From Dendrophyllia cribrosa (lineage: Eukaryota > Cnidaria > Anthozoa > Scleractinia > Dendrophylliidae), in contig JAJLRJ010000004.1 in the NCBI GenBank assembly GCA_024195265.1, forward strand, positions 31,423,785 through 31,487,784: a DNA stretch of 64,000 nt. The letters run 5' to 3'. Within the stretch, counting starts at the first letter, position 1, and every line of letters begins with the position of its first letter. The position numbers and the translations under genes were made by a program. This document shows positions 1-11,459 of the stretch, piece by piece. The notes beneath the pieces are model-generated. The model was not told where the DNA came from. It saw only the letters and a program-made list of their open reading frames with translations, and searched no databases.

Positions 1-780
1 TCAACGTGAATTTCGCAGGATTTTTCGGATAAAATTACAACTACCAGTCGCAAGTAAGACACAAGACTGTTGAATATAATAATTCCTTTATTAGCTAGAC
101 AAATGTTAGTCACAAAACTGCGAAATCTTTAGTCGCAAATGCGCCCGATACAGGCGCAATTTCGAGCACTGTAATGTTAATCTGCGTTCGCCTGGTGCGG
201 CCGGTCATGATCAGTGAATTATTGCTACAAGACTTAAGCGAATTGCACCGTACCGTAGAACATCGCGAAGAACGACGTCGGTATTTAGGTGAAAGCTTCC
301 CAAATCAGGCAGAGAACCACAGCAAAATCAAGATAGAACATTCAAAACATACCAGAACGGTAGCGAGGAAAATCTGTAACTTCTTGCATGATTCCAAAGA
401 GACCCAACAACTTACTTGGTCCGGAGAAGAACCTTCGTCCAATTTTTCCACTGCGTACTTTTACTAGGCGTTGAAATATTGAGCCGTACGATTCCATTCC
501 AAAATCGGGAAAATATCCGAAACTAAATCAAGATATTCACCTGTGATTTTCGGAACCCCAGCTCCCCAGGATGATGCCTGATTTCCACGCGATGCTAGAT
601 ACTATTGTGACGTTTCAAAATGGCGCAGATTTGGTACCGACACTTTTCTCGATTCGTTCCGCTTAGCCGACAAGATTAGGAAGCGTCTCCTTCGTCGACG
701 CAACAAGTAATTTTTTTCTGCGGGAGTATATTTCTGCGGTGGAAAATTTAAAAAAAAAATAAAATAATACTGAATAATAA
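1..780. other. no gene recognised
   Basis: AT-rich DNA without a supported gene. A 97-codon open frame at 174-467 on the plus strand has no motif I recognise and no convincing splice or start context, so it is not called. Confidence 0.5.
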
Positions 781-782
781 TG

Positions 783-922
783 TAACAACAGACAACCTTG
801 TCTAACTCCCCGTTCGAGCGAAAAGGCCGACGAGAGCCATCCATTGTTTATAACGCACGAGGTAATATTGGTGTAAACAATGTTTACCCAGCGCCAGAAA
901 TTTTGGCCGAAATTAAAGCGCT
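783..922 (-). pseudogene. LINE reverse transcriptase fragment (L1-like)
   Basis: Minus-strand translation contains the reverse transcriptase core segment SCVINNG followed by FSLERGVRQG. It closely resembles the same segment (SCVINNG...FNLKRGVRQG) of the LINE ORF2 at 12.8-16.6 kb. Only about 45 residues remain and the frame then decays, so this is a dead scrap of the same or a sister L1-like family. It ends at about 922, exactly where the TAA and inverted-repeat-like start of the adjacent Harbinger remnant begins. Confidence 0.75.
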
Positions 923-1017
923 CTAAGGCCCTGTTTACACGGGTCCGGACAAATGTTTGCACGGACAAATTTTGTTCCTAGACCACGTGTTTACATGGAA
1001 ATTCCCCGAAAAGACCG

Positions 1018-1658
1018 AATCCAAAACAAACTAAAAAGGATCAAGTTAAATTTCCGAAAAGCAGTGGACAAGGGAAGGCGCAGTGGAGGGGAAGAGTGGT
1101 TACCACTTTCTATGAAAAGTGTTGTGAGATATGGTCTGGTGCTCCTGCAGTTGAGTCCATTGCATGCGGTATTGACACTTCGTCAATAGACCTAGATTCA
1201 TCGAGAGAACTCAACGATGACAGCGTGGATATTTAATGGAAGATGTGCCTGTCGTCCCGACGGAAGAGGTAGAGTCAGTCACCAATGACAAAGTAGCAGA
1301 ACGAAGGCAACTGCTGCAAAAACAACTTAAAGGAAAATGCGACAGTAAATTGACAAAGAAACTGTCGACAGACAACCAGCTGTTGGCTGTAGCTAGAGAG
1401 GACCTCCAGCTGAAAAGAAAAGTACTCGACCAGATGGAGGAGGCAGATAAAAAGCACCAGAAAACAATGGATTCGCTTTTTCAGGGGTTTACGTCATTGA
1501 CATCAGCCCTCAACAATGGTTTTGGCCTCATTGGTAGTCTCCTTTCCCAGCCTGCACCATTCTCAACATCACAAGAAGTACATCAAACGGCAAGCGTTTA
1601 TGATTTCCCTGATTTTTCATATCGTGCCACTATGAACAGGAACAACAAGACCATTTGA
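1018..1658 (+). pseudogene. Harbinger Myb/SANT-like accessory protein, decayed
   Basis: Three successive frames give one recognisable protein. 1018-1098 encodes the end of a Myb-like domain (KLKRIKLNFRKAVDKGRRSG). 1099-1215 in another frame continues with TFYEKCCEIWSGAPAVESI and a Ser/Asp-rich linker. 1236-1658 in the third frame gives a basic coiled coil (LQLKRKVLDQMEEADKKHQK) typical of the tail of these proteins. In this family the protein binds the element ends and helps bring the transposase to DNA. The N-terminal half of the Myb domain is missing and two frameshifts are needed, so it is not functional. The convergent transposase gene lies about 500 bp downstream. Confidence 0.7.
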
Positions 1659-2152
1659 GAGCTTTGTCTTTTGTTGTCTTGAAAAAAATTTATTGCATCA
1701 GTGAAAACTTTTGAAGATTTTCTCCAGTTTGGCTAAATATAGCCATTTTATTTTATCTTTCACTGATTATTTTCCACACAGTGTTAATGCTCAGAGGAAA
1801 TAAGAGACTAAATTAAAGATGTTTGCCTTCAATTTATTGAATCTTTAAAACCTTGTTGAAAAAATCATACATTATACAAAGATTTGGTTTCTTTTGTTTT
1901 TAAATCTGACACTAATTTAACAATATAATTTAAATTCTAAAAACCCCAGGCAGTGTCATGTAAGAATAAGTAAACATGGGGTTCTTAAGCATGTTAAAGT
2001 TGATGTAATGCACGGTACAGCAAATTAGCACAAGTTTCAGAAACAATAACTTCTGTCAAAAATGCACTGTCTTGTTATTTAGGCTCAGTGTTTTGCATTA
2101 TTAAATGCTCAGTTGTCCTTCAAGACAGAAATGGTGCTTTTAAAGTACATAT

Positions 2153-3336
2153 TTAATCAAAAAATTGCACAAATGCATCTCTTATTTTTTTACTTTGAGC
2201 TTCTGTACTTTGCTGTCTGCCAGGAGAAGTAGGTGGCTGAAACTCATTGTCATACTGAATAGCTCTGTCAACATCTTCTTGAGGGATATAATCATTGTTG
2301 GTTTCACAAAATTTATGCAATACAAAGCATGCATGAATGACTATTAGGAGATCATCAATGTTTATGTCCATCTCTCTGCGAAGGGCACCAAATCTCCCCT
2401 TAAGCCTCCCAAAAGCACACTCTATTACCATCCGAGCAGAGCTTAGACGGTATCCAAAGTATTGCTCCTGGACTGTATTGCCTCCTCCAGGAAACTCTTT
2501 CATGAGGTAAGGCAACAAGGGATAAGCTGGATCTCCCAGCACACAAACAGGAACTGGTTCAGTGTCTGGTTTTAAATGTTTATACAGTGGTTGGATGGCA
2601 CCATATCTCAGCATCTTGTTTAAAGCAGAGTTGTAAAATATGCGAGAATCATGTACACTTCCTGGCCATTTAATAACAACATCAGAGAAACAGTACTTGT
2701 AGTTGCAGGTGGCTTGCACGTTTACAGAGAATCTGTTTTTGCGATTCAGAAAATCAGTTGCATTTTTATTAGGTTGTTTTATAAAAATATGTGTTCCATC
2801 GACTGCACCAAACCACTGAGGAAAGCCATGCTTGCTATAAAAATTATTGAACAGCTTCTTCCAGTTCATTCTTGGTCTTGGGTAGTGTAATATATTGAGG
2901 ACCAGGAACAGTTGAGATAACAGTGCACACCCTTCGAACTATAACAGACACTGTTAGCCCAAAAGTGTTCGCTACCTTGTGGTATCTCCCTTCATCCGAA
3001 AGATAGTACAGGGTGACTGCCACTTGCTTTCGACAGACGCATGCATTCGCATGTTCGTGCATTGTTTCACAAGAAATGGCCTGACGGCATCACACAAATT
3101 AAAGAAAGTCGACTTCGACATCCTGAAGTTTTCCTTCCACTCCTCCTCCAACATTACGCCAGTCATAAAGTTATCCCACCATTTAGAGGTTCGCCCTGGA
3201 AGTATCCATGCCTTTCTTGGCTTTCTGGCCCGTGACTTTTCCCTCCGTTGGTTGTTTCGTGAGTTATACATGCTCACCAAGAAATTCAAACGTATAAGTT
3301 GCCTTGATCGATGAAGATCGAAAACAATAGCCATTT
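2153..3336 (-). pseudogene. Harbinger DDE transposase (DDE_Tnp_4 type), frameshifted
   Basis: Read on the minus strand. The N-terminal part (3336 to about 3030) carries the helix-turn-helix style region before the catalytic core, including RPFLVKQCTNMRM. The frame then shifts to QVAVTLYYLSDEGRYHKVAN and IVRRVCTVIS, and shifts again near 2860 into a long open segment (2869-2153). That segment has all catalytic positions of the family: D in WFGAVDGTHIFIKQP, D in WPGSVHDSRIF, D in GDPAYPLLPYLMKEF and E in MVIECAFGRLKGRFG. These enzymes cut and paste Harbinger DNA, leaving 3-bp TWA duplications. Two frameshifts make this copy inactive, although the catalytic part itself is uninterrupted. Confidence 0.88.
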
Positions 3337-3344
3337 GCAGCAAC

Positions 3345-5030
3345 GTGTACTGCAAGAGACATGCCTACAATATTGTAAAAACACATTCAGAACAAGCCTA
3401 TCCTAAAGAGCCATTGTTACTTATTCTACTTGGTGTTACTGGTACTGGTAAACGTTATCTAATTAATGCCATTCGAAACTTGCTTCAGAACTCTCGTGCA
3501 GTAACTGCTACAACAAGTAAAGCTTCATACAACATAAATAGAGGATATTACATGGCCGTGCGGAGATAGGAAATTTCTCTTCGAGTGTTGAAAAATATTT
3601 CAACACAAGAAGAGAAATTTCGTTTCTCCAAGCAGCCATGTAATGTTCTATTTATTATATAAATACCAATGAAATACCAAACTATTTTACTTTAATATTT
3701 TTTCAGTCATAAAGTAGAACAACGTGTCAGAACTAAAAAATGGAAGTAAACGGCCTTTAATGTGTAAACGAAATACGAACTCCTTTCTTTTACAATGTAA
3801 TAAAAGGCTTAAATTGAGAATATTTAGATTCCAGTTAGGTTCGTCCGCCATTCTAAAATTGTGTCGAGACTACTTTGACAAAGACACCGCTGCGAAAGGC
3901 ACGATTTGATCTTTTCACGTGTGAAAATAACATGTTACTCTCACATGTGAAGATATGATGTTTTCGCGTGAAAGCTCGCCTGGTATTTCATTGATGTTCA
4001 TATAAAAAATGGATGTACTATTCATTCACTATTGAAACTGCCTGTTGACTCAAGAGGAAAATAAGAGTTGACTGGGACACGTCTTATCAAATTACAACAA
4101 AATCTTAAAGACATTGACTATATTATTATAGATGAATATTCTATGCTCGGTTGGATTGATAGACGATGCCGTCAAGCAACAGGCAAAATTGATGAAGTGT
4201 TTGGTGGTAAATCCATCATATTAGTTGGTGACCCAGGTCAATTACCACCTGTTGCTGATAAACCATTGTATCATTCAAGACCTTCAAGTTCCATAGGTGA
4301 ACAAGGTCACTTGGCTTATTTCATGTTTACCAGCATTGTTAAAGTATCAGTAAACCAAAGGGTTCAAGGCATAGACCCACAACAAACTCAATTCAGAGAT
4401 TGACTTATGCGACTACGTACAGGAGATTGTAATGTAGACGACTGGAAACTTCTCTTGACAAGACAACCTTCCAAAGCAGACAATATAACTAAATTTCAAG
4501 ATGCCACAAGGTTGTACTTTAGCAACGAAGAGGTTGCAAATTATAACTTTAAAAAATTAACAGAACTTCATCAGCCAATAGCACGCATTGATGCACGACA
4601 CTCAAGTGATTTAGCTAAGAAAGCTACCCCAGATGAGATGTCTGGATTACAGCACAGTATTTTCCTTTCAAAACAAGCAGAAATAATGCTTACCATGAAT
4701 TTGTGGACAGATGTTGGTCTGTGCAATGGAGAAACTGGAACAATTGTAGACTCTATATATGCAAATAATTAACAGCCACCTGACTTACCTGTGGCTGTCA
4801 TTGTGAAATTTTATAACTACAGTGGTCCATCTATTAATGACAGTATTCCAGCATATGTACCTATATGCCCAATAACAGTCACCTCTCAGACATAAGATGG
4901 TGTACATGAAAGACAGCAACTGCCTTTGAAACTTGCTTGGGCAATAACGATACACAAGAGCCAAGGTTTAACACTGCCAAAGGCGTGGATTGACATTCTC
5001 ATGGCTCGTGTACGACGACCTGACTGACGT
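3345..5030 (+). pseudogene. Helitron-type Pif1-like DNA helicase, decayed
   Basis: One plus-strand frame runs through the region and gives superfamily 1B helicase motifs in order. Walker A is GVTGTGK (3433-3453, followed by R where S is usual). Walker B is IIIDEYSML (4117-4143). Motif III is ILVGDPGQLPP. The late motif [16 protein letters not shown] lies at about 4936-4983. The order and wording match the helicase part of animal Helitrons, which move by rolling-circle replication. No Rep nuclease domain or Helitron terminus was seen. Damage is by in-frame stops (for example at 4401-4403, 4770-4772 and 4893-4895) and by a MITE inserted at about 3545-4008. The flanking codons still match across the MITE. 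Confidence 0.85.
3545..4008. mobile_element. foldback MITE inside helicase pseudogene
   Basis: About 0.46 kb that interrupts the helicase reading frame; the protein continues on both sides. It contains two hairpins. The first pairs TTACATGGCCGTGCGG...GAAATTTCTCTTC with a diverged inverted copy ending near 3655. The second pairs CAATGAAATACCA (about 3668) with CTGGTATTTCATTG at about 3979-3992. TTTTCACGTGTGAAAATAAC and related palindromic blocks lie between. From general knowledge this resembles a repeat common in cnidarian genomes. I assign no superfamily because no clean target duplication was identified. Confidence 0.7.
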
Positions 5031-5044
5031 CATATCAAAAGTAA

Positions 5045-6205
5045 AGTAGTAAAGTTCAGGAACAGTGGAACGGCAGGAATAGAGGAACAGTAGGAACAGA
5101 AGGCACAGAGGAACGGAGGGCACAGAGGAACAGAGGGCACAGAGGAACAGAGGGCACAGAGGAACAGAGGGCACAGAGGAACAGAGGGCACAGAGGAACA
5201 GAGGGCACAGAGGAACAGAGGGCACAGAGGAACAGTGGGCACAGAGGATCAATAGGAACAGAGGAACAGTGGACACAGACGAAGAGTAGACACTGAGGAA
5301 CAGTGGGCACAGAGAAACAGAGGATCAGTAGGAACAGAGGAACAGTAGGAACAGAGGAACAGAGGAACAGAGGAACAGTGGGCACAGAGGAACAGTGGGT
5401 ACAGAGGAACAGTAGGAACAGAGGAACAGTAGGAACAGAGGAACAGTAGGAACAGAGGAACAGAGGAACAGTGGGCACAGAGGAACAGTGGACACAGAGG
5501 AACAGTAGGAACAGTAGGAACAGTAGGAACAGAGGATCAGTAGGAACAGAGGATTAGTGGGCACTTAGGAACAGTGGGTACAGAGGATCAGTAGGAACGT
5601 AGGAACGTAGGAACGTAGGAACAGTGGGTACAGAGGAACAGTGGGTACAGAGGAACAGTGGGTACAGAGGAACAGTGGGCACAGAGGAACAGTGGGCACA
5701 GAGGAACAGTGGGCACACGGAAACAGAGGGCACAGACGAACATTAGGCACTGAGGAACAGAGGGCACAGAGGAACAATAGGAACAGAGAAACAGTGGGCA
5801 CAGAGGAACAGAGGGCACAGAGGAACAGTAAGAACAGTAGGAACAGTAGGAACAGAGGGCACAGAGGAACAGTAGGAACAGAGGAACAGTAGGAACAGAG
5901 GAACAGTAGGAACAGAGGGCACAGAGGAACAGAGGGCACAGAGGAACAGAGGGCACAGAGGAACAGAGGAACAGAGGAACAGAGGAACAGAGGAACAGAG
6001 GAACAAAGGGCACAGAGGAACAGAGGGCACAGAGGAACTGTGGGCACAGAGGAACAGAGGGCACAGAGGAACAGAGGGCACAGAGGAACTGTGGGCACAG
6101 AGGAACTGTGGGCACAGAGGAACAGAGGGCACAGAGGAACAGTGGGCACAGAGGAACAGTAGGAACATTAGGAACGGAGGAACAGTAGGCACGGAGGCAC
6201 AGTGA
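5045..6205. repeat. GA-rich minisatellite, 8/9-bp units, dominant 17-bp period
   Basis: About 1.15 kb of tandem units built from GGAACAGA (8), GGAACAGTA (9) and GGGCACAGA (9). The most regular stretch repeats GGAACAGAGGGCACAGA every 17 bp. The purine strand is plus and nearly pyrimidine-free apart from C and T at fixed positions. Both strands stay open over long distances simply because the unit lacks stop codons. The long Cys/Pro/Leu/Ser-rich or Glu/Gln-rich translations are by-products and not genes. Confidence 0.95.
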
Positions 6206-6239
6206 GTCGGCGGAACGGCAGCAATATGTAAACAATCCA

Positions 6240-7035
6240 TCCAAGCTTGTTTTTGTTATTATTTATTGATTTTTAACAGCAGTCGCGACAGTGGGAAAAA
6301 GTCCTAACAAACGAAATATCAACTGGAAGCCTTGGAACTATAATGTCTTAGTGCGTTTTTTTACTACAGTGTTTGTATCTCTTCATAAGCAAAATTAGGA
6401 TCTTGCGATATTCAATTTGAAAACAAATTAAGTAAAAAATGCACTAAAAATATGACGTCCGGCATCAGTTACCATCAGTGACACACTGACATACAATTAA
6501 CATTAACAATGGCCTCTAGTTGGGCAATCTATCTTCTCTCAGTTACAGTATATTCAGCGATATTGTTATAAGAGCTGCATTTGTTTTATTTTCCTCCTTA
6601 AAGAAAACAAAAATACATATCCCCGATTGGGAAAAATAATCAGAACAGATTACATGGAATACCTGCCTATTAACCAAAAGACGAAATCGACAAAAGTCCA
6701 AGAACAACTAATTTATACTTAATTCCGACAAAACCCGTGTAAACAGTATGATTTACAGAAAATTGAACACAATATGTTTAAACAGAACACATTTACCGTT
6801 TAATACGTTTTCTCGTCATCAAAAATCATGAATACTAAATGAATAGGTTTTAACTTTGTCACTTGTTTATTTTTCATTTTAAACCTTTTCATGCTGCCGA
6901 AAGTGCCTTGTGAGATGTGAAATAACGGTATGTTATCGCAGAAACGGTAACAACGGTAAGTCATCACGGACAAAACTTCCCTCAATAACCAGTGGCGATT
7001 AGTCCTTTTGGAACGAGATTGACCGTCGCAGAAAG
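6240..7035. other. no gene recognised
   Basis: AT-rich unique-looking DNA. No recognisable protein, repeat or terminal inverted repeat was found. Confidence 0.5.
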
Positions 7036-7039
7036 ATAT

Positions 7040-7264
7040 CATTTTGTTATCTGCTTGTGCAAATACGATTTAGTCAAAAAAAAACAGTTGTATTGGATTT
7101 GCTCTTTGAATAATTCCTCGTCAACTTTTAACTTGTCCTTGATTTCTTGTAGTTTCTTTGTTATTGCTGACGAGGATCTTGGACGCAGAGAAAATACATT
7201 TTCATGACTTGTCACTTCTGAGCAGAATTCTATTATCTTGTGGTACTCTGAAAAGATCCTGTCC
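7040..7264 (-). CDS. possible single exon, unknown protein
   Basis: On the minus strand an acceptor-like GTGTTTAG precedes an open stretch beginning LTPDRIFSEYHKIIEF and ending near IQYNCFFLTKSYLHKQ. The composition (charged helices, KLQEIKDKLKVDEELFKEQ) is more protein-like than its surroundings. I recognise no family, and no partner exon was identified. Treat as a weak call; it could be a relic of a gene or element. Confidence 0.3.
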
Positions 7265-7325
7265 GGGGTTAGCCTAAACACTCTCTAAGGAAACTGAAAA
7301 GTAAACTATTTGTCCAGATCATGAT

Positions 7326-8012
7326 AAACCTGGGCCCTGGCTTAATTTTTTTGAAAATTCACATGCAAAAGATTAAGGAGAATGGTTTGCAGCTAGTAGT
7401 GACAAATTGGAATGCACGACTGACGTTCCTTGTATGAAGTTGCAAAACATTAATGAGGCAGTCTCCATAGAGAAAAGTATAGTTTAAAAAAGTCCACGTC
7501 TTACGTCCTTGTGGAAATTAGTAATTAAAATGAATAAAGATTATCACTCTGAGGTGGTGAGAAACTTTCAGAATAGAAATTTAAGAAAATTATTTAAACC
7601 TTTTTTTATTTCCTGTTCAGTGGTTTATGTATTTCTCATTCACATCATCCTGGGGGTGGTGGGTATTCCAGTAGTTTCGGATAGATGTATAACATGAAGG
7701 GCCTTCCACCCTGACAATGAAAATTGTTACCCTATTCAAGGCCCAAACCCGAAAAAATTATACCCTAATCATGGGAAAAAAAACCTGTGCCCTGGCTTAA
7801 TTTTTTTAAAATTCACACGCAAAAGCTAGTAGTGAATGCACGACTGATGTTCCTTGGATTGACTTGCAAAACATTAATGAGGCGGTCTGCATAGAAAATA
7901 GGTATACTGTAGTCTAAAAAAGTCCATGTCTTAGGTCCCAGTGGAAATTAGTAAATGAATAAAGACTGTTCAGTAGATTATCACTCTGAGCTGGTGAGAA
8001 ACTTTCAGAGGA
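7326..8012. repeat. local direct duplication, two ~240-bp copies
   Basis: 7326-7580 and 7784-8012 share the same order of blocks: CCTGGCTTAATTTTTTT, AATGCACGACTGA, TTGCAAAACATTAATGAGGC, AAAAAAGTCCA and GGTGAGAAACTTTCAGA. The copies differ by small indels and substitutions. The roughly 200 bp between them is not repeated. It could be an old tandem duplication or two copies of an unidentified repeat. Confidence 0.85.
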
Positions 8013-8214
8013 ACTCGATATAAACACTGTATTGAATTTCTTTCGGTCGTCATTTCAGATATGGCTCCAGCATTTCCGTCATCAGCCAAATGGTCCTGAA
8101 CAGCAGCTGAAGCCCTTTCAGTCAAGAAACAAGGCAAAGAAGTTAGCATTCCGTGGGAGGATATCTGTCCAACCTTAATAAGTGATAAGCGAATGGTTAG
8201 ATACATTTAGTCAT

Positions 8215-9150
8215 AGGAATGGTATTGATGGATCTGTCGAAAGCCTTTGATACGTTGCCTCATGATTTGTTAGTAGAGAAAGTAAAGCGATATGGGGCTG
8301 ATGAAAGACGGCTGAATTAATTAAGGATTACCTCTCTAACCGCCGCCAGCGAGTCAGACTTGGCAATAGCTACTCCACCTGGCAAGATATTACGACAGGA
8401 GTCCCACATATTTTTATGAACGATATTGCATACGTCATAACAGAGAGCAATTTGTTGGCTTATGCCGACGATACGCAAATCTTCTATGCTGACAATGATC
8501 CTATTAAAGGGGCTATGTCACCATTTTTAGCGTTACTTTAAAAAGCCAAAATACATCTTTGTATCAGTGAAATTCCAAAAATAAGAATCCAGTTTTGTTT
8601 AAAATTATTCTACTAGTGCTCTAAAAGTAAAAATAAGTGTCTTGGGCTGCAGATGGGCAGGATGGAAATGGATTGTATCTTGAAAAAATTGGGCCAATTT
8701 TTTCAAGTTTATCGCTTGTGTCTTAGAAAATTCGCTAAAACTCCGATTATGGTTTATTTTCTCTGCTAAAATTCACTTGATATCTTCCTGTTAGTGTTCT
8801 TTAAGCATTTCGTGTACGACAAAGGTACTTAGTTTTAATTTGGGACGGTTTTGACCCGAAAACCTCAAAATCACCATGACATAGCTCCTTTAAAGTTCAA
8901 GAGACCATAAATGCTGACTTATCACGCGTCGATAGATGGTATACTAGAAACGGAATGAAAAGAAATCATTCCAAGTATCAAGCCATGGTAATGGGAAACA
9001 CGCAGACCAAGCACTGAAGAGCTGGAACTGCTTGGGGTCACTATTGACAACAAATTAAGATTTGATAAACATGTCACAAACGTTTGCAGAAAGGTATCCG
9101 CACAGGTCGCAGTTCTGAAGCGCATGAGAAACCTGCTTCCTCTGGTGGGG
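8215..9150 (+). pseudogene. LINE reverse transcriptase fragment (jockey/CR1-like)
   Basis: Shifting frames give reverse transcriptase motifs in order: MDLSKAFDTLPHDLLVEK (8225-8280), DYLSNRRQRVRLGN, a shortened ITTGVP segment, FMNDIAYV, and the catalytic box LLAYADDTQIF at about 8455-8485. After an inserted MITE the protein resumes with VQETINADLSRVDRWYTRNG and ends with LELLGVTIDNKLRFDKHV. The FADD-type box is here AYADD, as in non-L1 LINE clades, so this differs from the L1-like element downstream. It has frameshifts, internal deletion and no ends, so it is dead. Confidence 0.85.
8508..8889. mobile_element. 382-bp TTAA-flanked MITE (piggyBac-like target)
   Basis: Terminal inverted repeats AGGGGCTATGTCA (left) and AGGAGCTATGTCA (right, reverse complement), 12 of 13 matching. 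TTAA lies at 8504-8507 and again at 8890-8893. Removing the element and one TTAA restores the LINE reading frame across NDPIKVQETI, which confirms both boundaries. No coding capacity. TTAA duplication is typical of piggyBac-type transposition; the assignment is inference. Confidence 0.88.
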
Positions 9151-9154
9151 GGTA

Positions 9155-10425
9155 ACCCTCCCTCCCCTCCCTCCCAGGGACCCGGCCGGATACAGATGAT
9201 CAATGACGCAGCCTAAATTTTTGGCACCACAGATTCATCAATGATAAAATTTTTCTTGTTTACCCAGTTCATTTTAACATCATAGAATTTTTTCTGGTAA
9301 CATCTTTCGTTCTGAACAAGCGCCCTTTCAATGACACAATAATACATAAAACACGATCGTAGAGATCAAGCTCAACTCACCATAGGTAACCGTCCACATG
9401 GTTCAGGTTTCTTCTGGTCAATTTCATTGCTCGATTACACGGTAGACATCTCAGAGGATTGGCTAACAGATTTTGAGCCTGTAGCCATCGAATAAGTTCT
9501 AAGGTTGGACCATTACAAAGGTTGGTTACATCGATTAGGTTCATGGTGAAATCGATATGTCTGCACTAACCCTGTTGGGAGTGTACATTGACATCCGGTG
9601 GGTTCTTTTCCAGTGAAACTCAATTTCATCGCGGTCACGGTTTGCATTAAAATGCATGCAAATCGTGACCAGCGCAACGTCAGCCGAGATTCACTGGTCA
9701 AGGTCTGCGGACTGATGTGGGCATACAGAGCACCGAAGCGAATGCGACGTTAAAGAGTATATCCAGCAAAGGGAACAATAATCCGCTTACAACAATGTTC
9801 TGTGAACATCGTCTAAAGCTACCAATTTTAATTCCCCGCATTTACAATGAAAAAAAAAAATACTAACATATTTTAGCTTGCAAAAACATCCGCCTCTCAT
9901 TGCTCCCGGCCACTATATATAGAATTATTTATTCTGTTCAATCAAAACAAACAAATGTCGGGTTGTGCATCGCAAATCACTCTCCCATCATGGAGTTTTC
10001 CGTTTGCCAGCAATAACATCATACCATCTCCAGATCCCCCCTTATGTTCAGTAGTATACCCGAACAAAGTTCTATCTACAAAGAAGACAGCGAAGAGTTA
10101 CATGATACGCTATAAACCGATTGATCAATTGATTGATTGATCGGTCCAATTCGAGCATGTGCAAATGTGACGTTCAAATTTCTTGCAAGATTAAGGTTTT
10201 GTGTGTGGATTTCGTGTTTATCAGTCATTCTATTATCGAAGTAACTGGTCATGTTCTTTAGAGAGGTAATTTCCTGTCCGCCAGGAGCTGGGCATGGTTT
10301 AACCAAACATTCCCTTGAAACAAGAGTAACATAATATCGCTTGCATCCTCTATTCTGTTTTCTATTGTTATAAAAGTGATACTTTTTTAATTATTTGCCA
10401 TTAAGTAAAGGGGCATTGTTCATTG
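9155..10425. other. no gene recognised
   Basis: About 1.3 kb with no recognised protein or repeat. A C-rich stretch near 9170 and short palindromic words (ATTGATCAATTGATTGATTG near 10120) are the only features noted. Confidence 0.45.
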
Positions 10426-10429
10426 ACAC

Positions 10430-11052
10430 ATGTCGAGTTTTTGGGTTCACCACGAGAAAGCAAGGACGATGGCATCTAGACCAACGAGGTCAAGGAACCT
10501 TACAAGGAAATTCGTACTTATGAGATGGGTTGATTCACTGAGGGTCCCTTCAGCAAGAGCGATCGACGCGTTGGAGAGATCTGCACGTGTAAAAGAAGTG
10601 GTATTCACAAACAATTCAACGAATCAACATATGACTGAATTACTAGTTCACGCATTCTGGCAACAACTGGCTGTCGGCGATTTGCCAAGGTAAGTTTTTA
10701 AGTCCACCAACAGGATTTTTCTGTCTTCTTTATTGATTAATGTATGTAATATATATACATATATATAAATGTTGAATCTTCAGATTGCTGTTTTACAAAC
10801 CCGTGGGCAGCACATCCATTCTTACGGAAATCTGCTCAGGTAGAGACATCTGCGGCCCAACCCTGAAACAACATTTTAAAGATAGGTTAAAGATAGGTAA
10901 CACTGCTTCTTTTTCAGTGCGCATTTTGTTTTTTTTCTCAAGGAAAGTTAATTCTTATTATTCATTCTTAATATTTTTCTTCGAAGATGGAGTGAACAAC
11001 GTGATGCCGGTCAACTCCTCCTCAAACCAAGGAGAACAGTCGGGTGCCGATG
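10430..11052 (+). CDS. 5' exons (3) of a multi-exon host-type gene
   Basis: Three exons with good splice signals and agreeing phases. 10430-10689 starts MSSFWVHHEKARTMASRP and ends QQLAVGDLPR (donor GTAAGT). 10784-10896, or to 10839 at an alternative donor, encodes LLFYKPVGSTSILTEICSG. 10987-11052 encodes DGVNNVMPVNSSSNQGEQSG. All later junctions are phase 1, as are those of the candidate exons at 17305 and 22721, so this may be the front of the gene that ends at 33203. The segment VKEVVFTNNSTNQHMTELLV looks like a compact alpha/beta domain, but I do not recognise the family. Function unknown; the linkage to the downstream exons is inference. Confidence 0.5.
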
Positions 11053-11459
11053 GTATTAGTACTTTTATTATTATATTTATAAGTCTTTGCTAAATAATAA
11101 GCAATCCTTCGAATTCAGATTTCTGTTTTGAGCAGGGTCAAAACAAAACGAGAGTCGACAACAAAACAGACGACAGCAGTCCAAACTTTCGCTCTAGGCT
11201 ACTCTCGTAAGAGTCTTGTGCGCTCTCAAGAGTTTGACTGATCGGCTCAAATTTTCATTGGAGTTGATGGGAATTCTAAACTCTTGCTCTTGTTTTGCCT
11301 TGACTCTCAGGCACTCTTATTGACTCTCGCACGCTCTAAAAGAGTTAAAACTCTCATCAACTGTCGCTCTCGTTTGGCCCGGGTTACGAAAAGATACAAG
11401 TAGTCATGAAGGCAAATGATATCTCGTGCCGCTTTGTGTGGCTATCATCTGTATGGTGG

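Larger units (their letters stand above)
926..3345. mobile_element. truncated Harbinger (PIF) element
   Basis: Contains remnants of both Harbinger genes in the usual tail-to-tail order: Myb-like protein on plus (about 1018-1658) and DDE transposase on minus (2153-3336). The left end looks preserved: TAA at 923-925 followed by GGCCCTGTTTACACGG. This resembles the terminal repeat GGGCCTATTTACACGG of the small TAA-flanked MITE at 30550-30700. No matching right terminus is visible; the sequence passes straight into a Helitron helicase frame at about 3345, so the right end is lost. Both genes are frameshifted. The Myb reading frame starts almost directly after the terminus, which implies an internal deletion. 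Confidence 0.75.

Noticed and set aside
4968..6244. Several long minus-strand frames rich in Cys, Pro, Leu, Ser and a plus-strand Glu/Gln-rich frame
   Set aside because: They are translations of the stop-free 8/9-bp tandem repeat, open in several frames at once.
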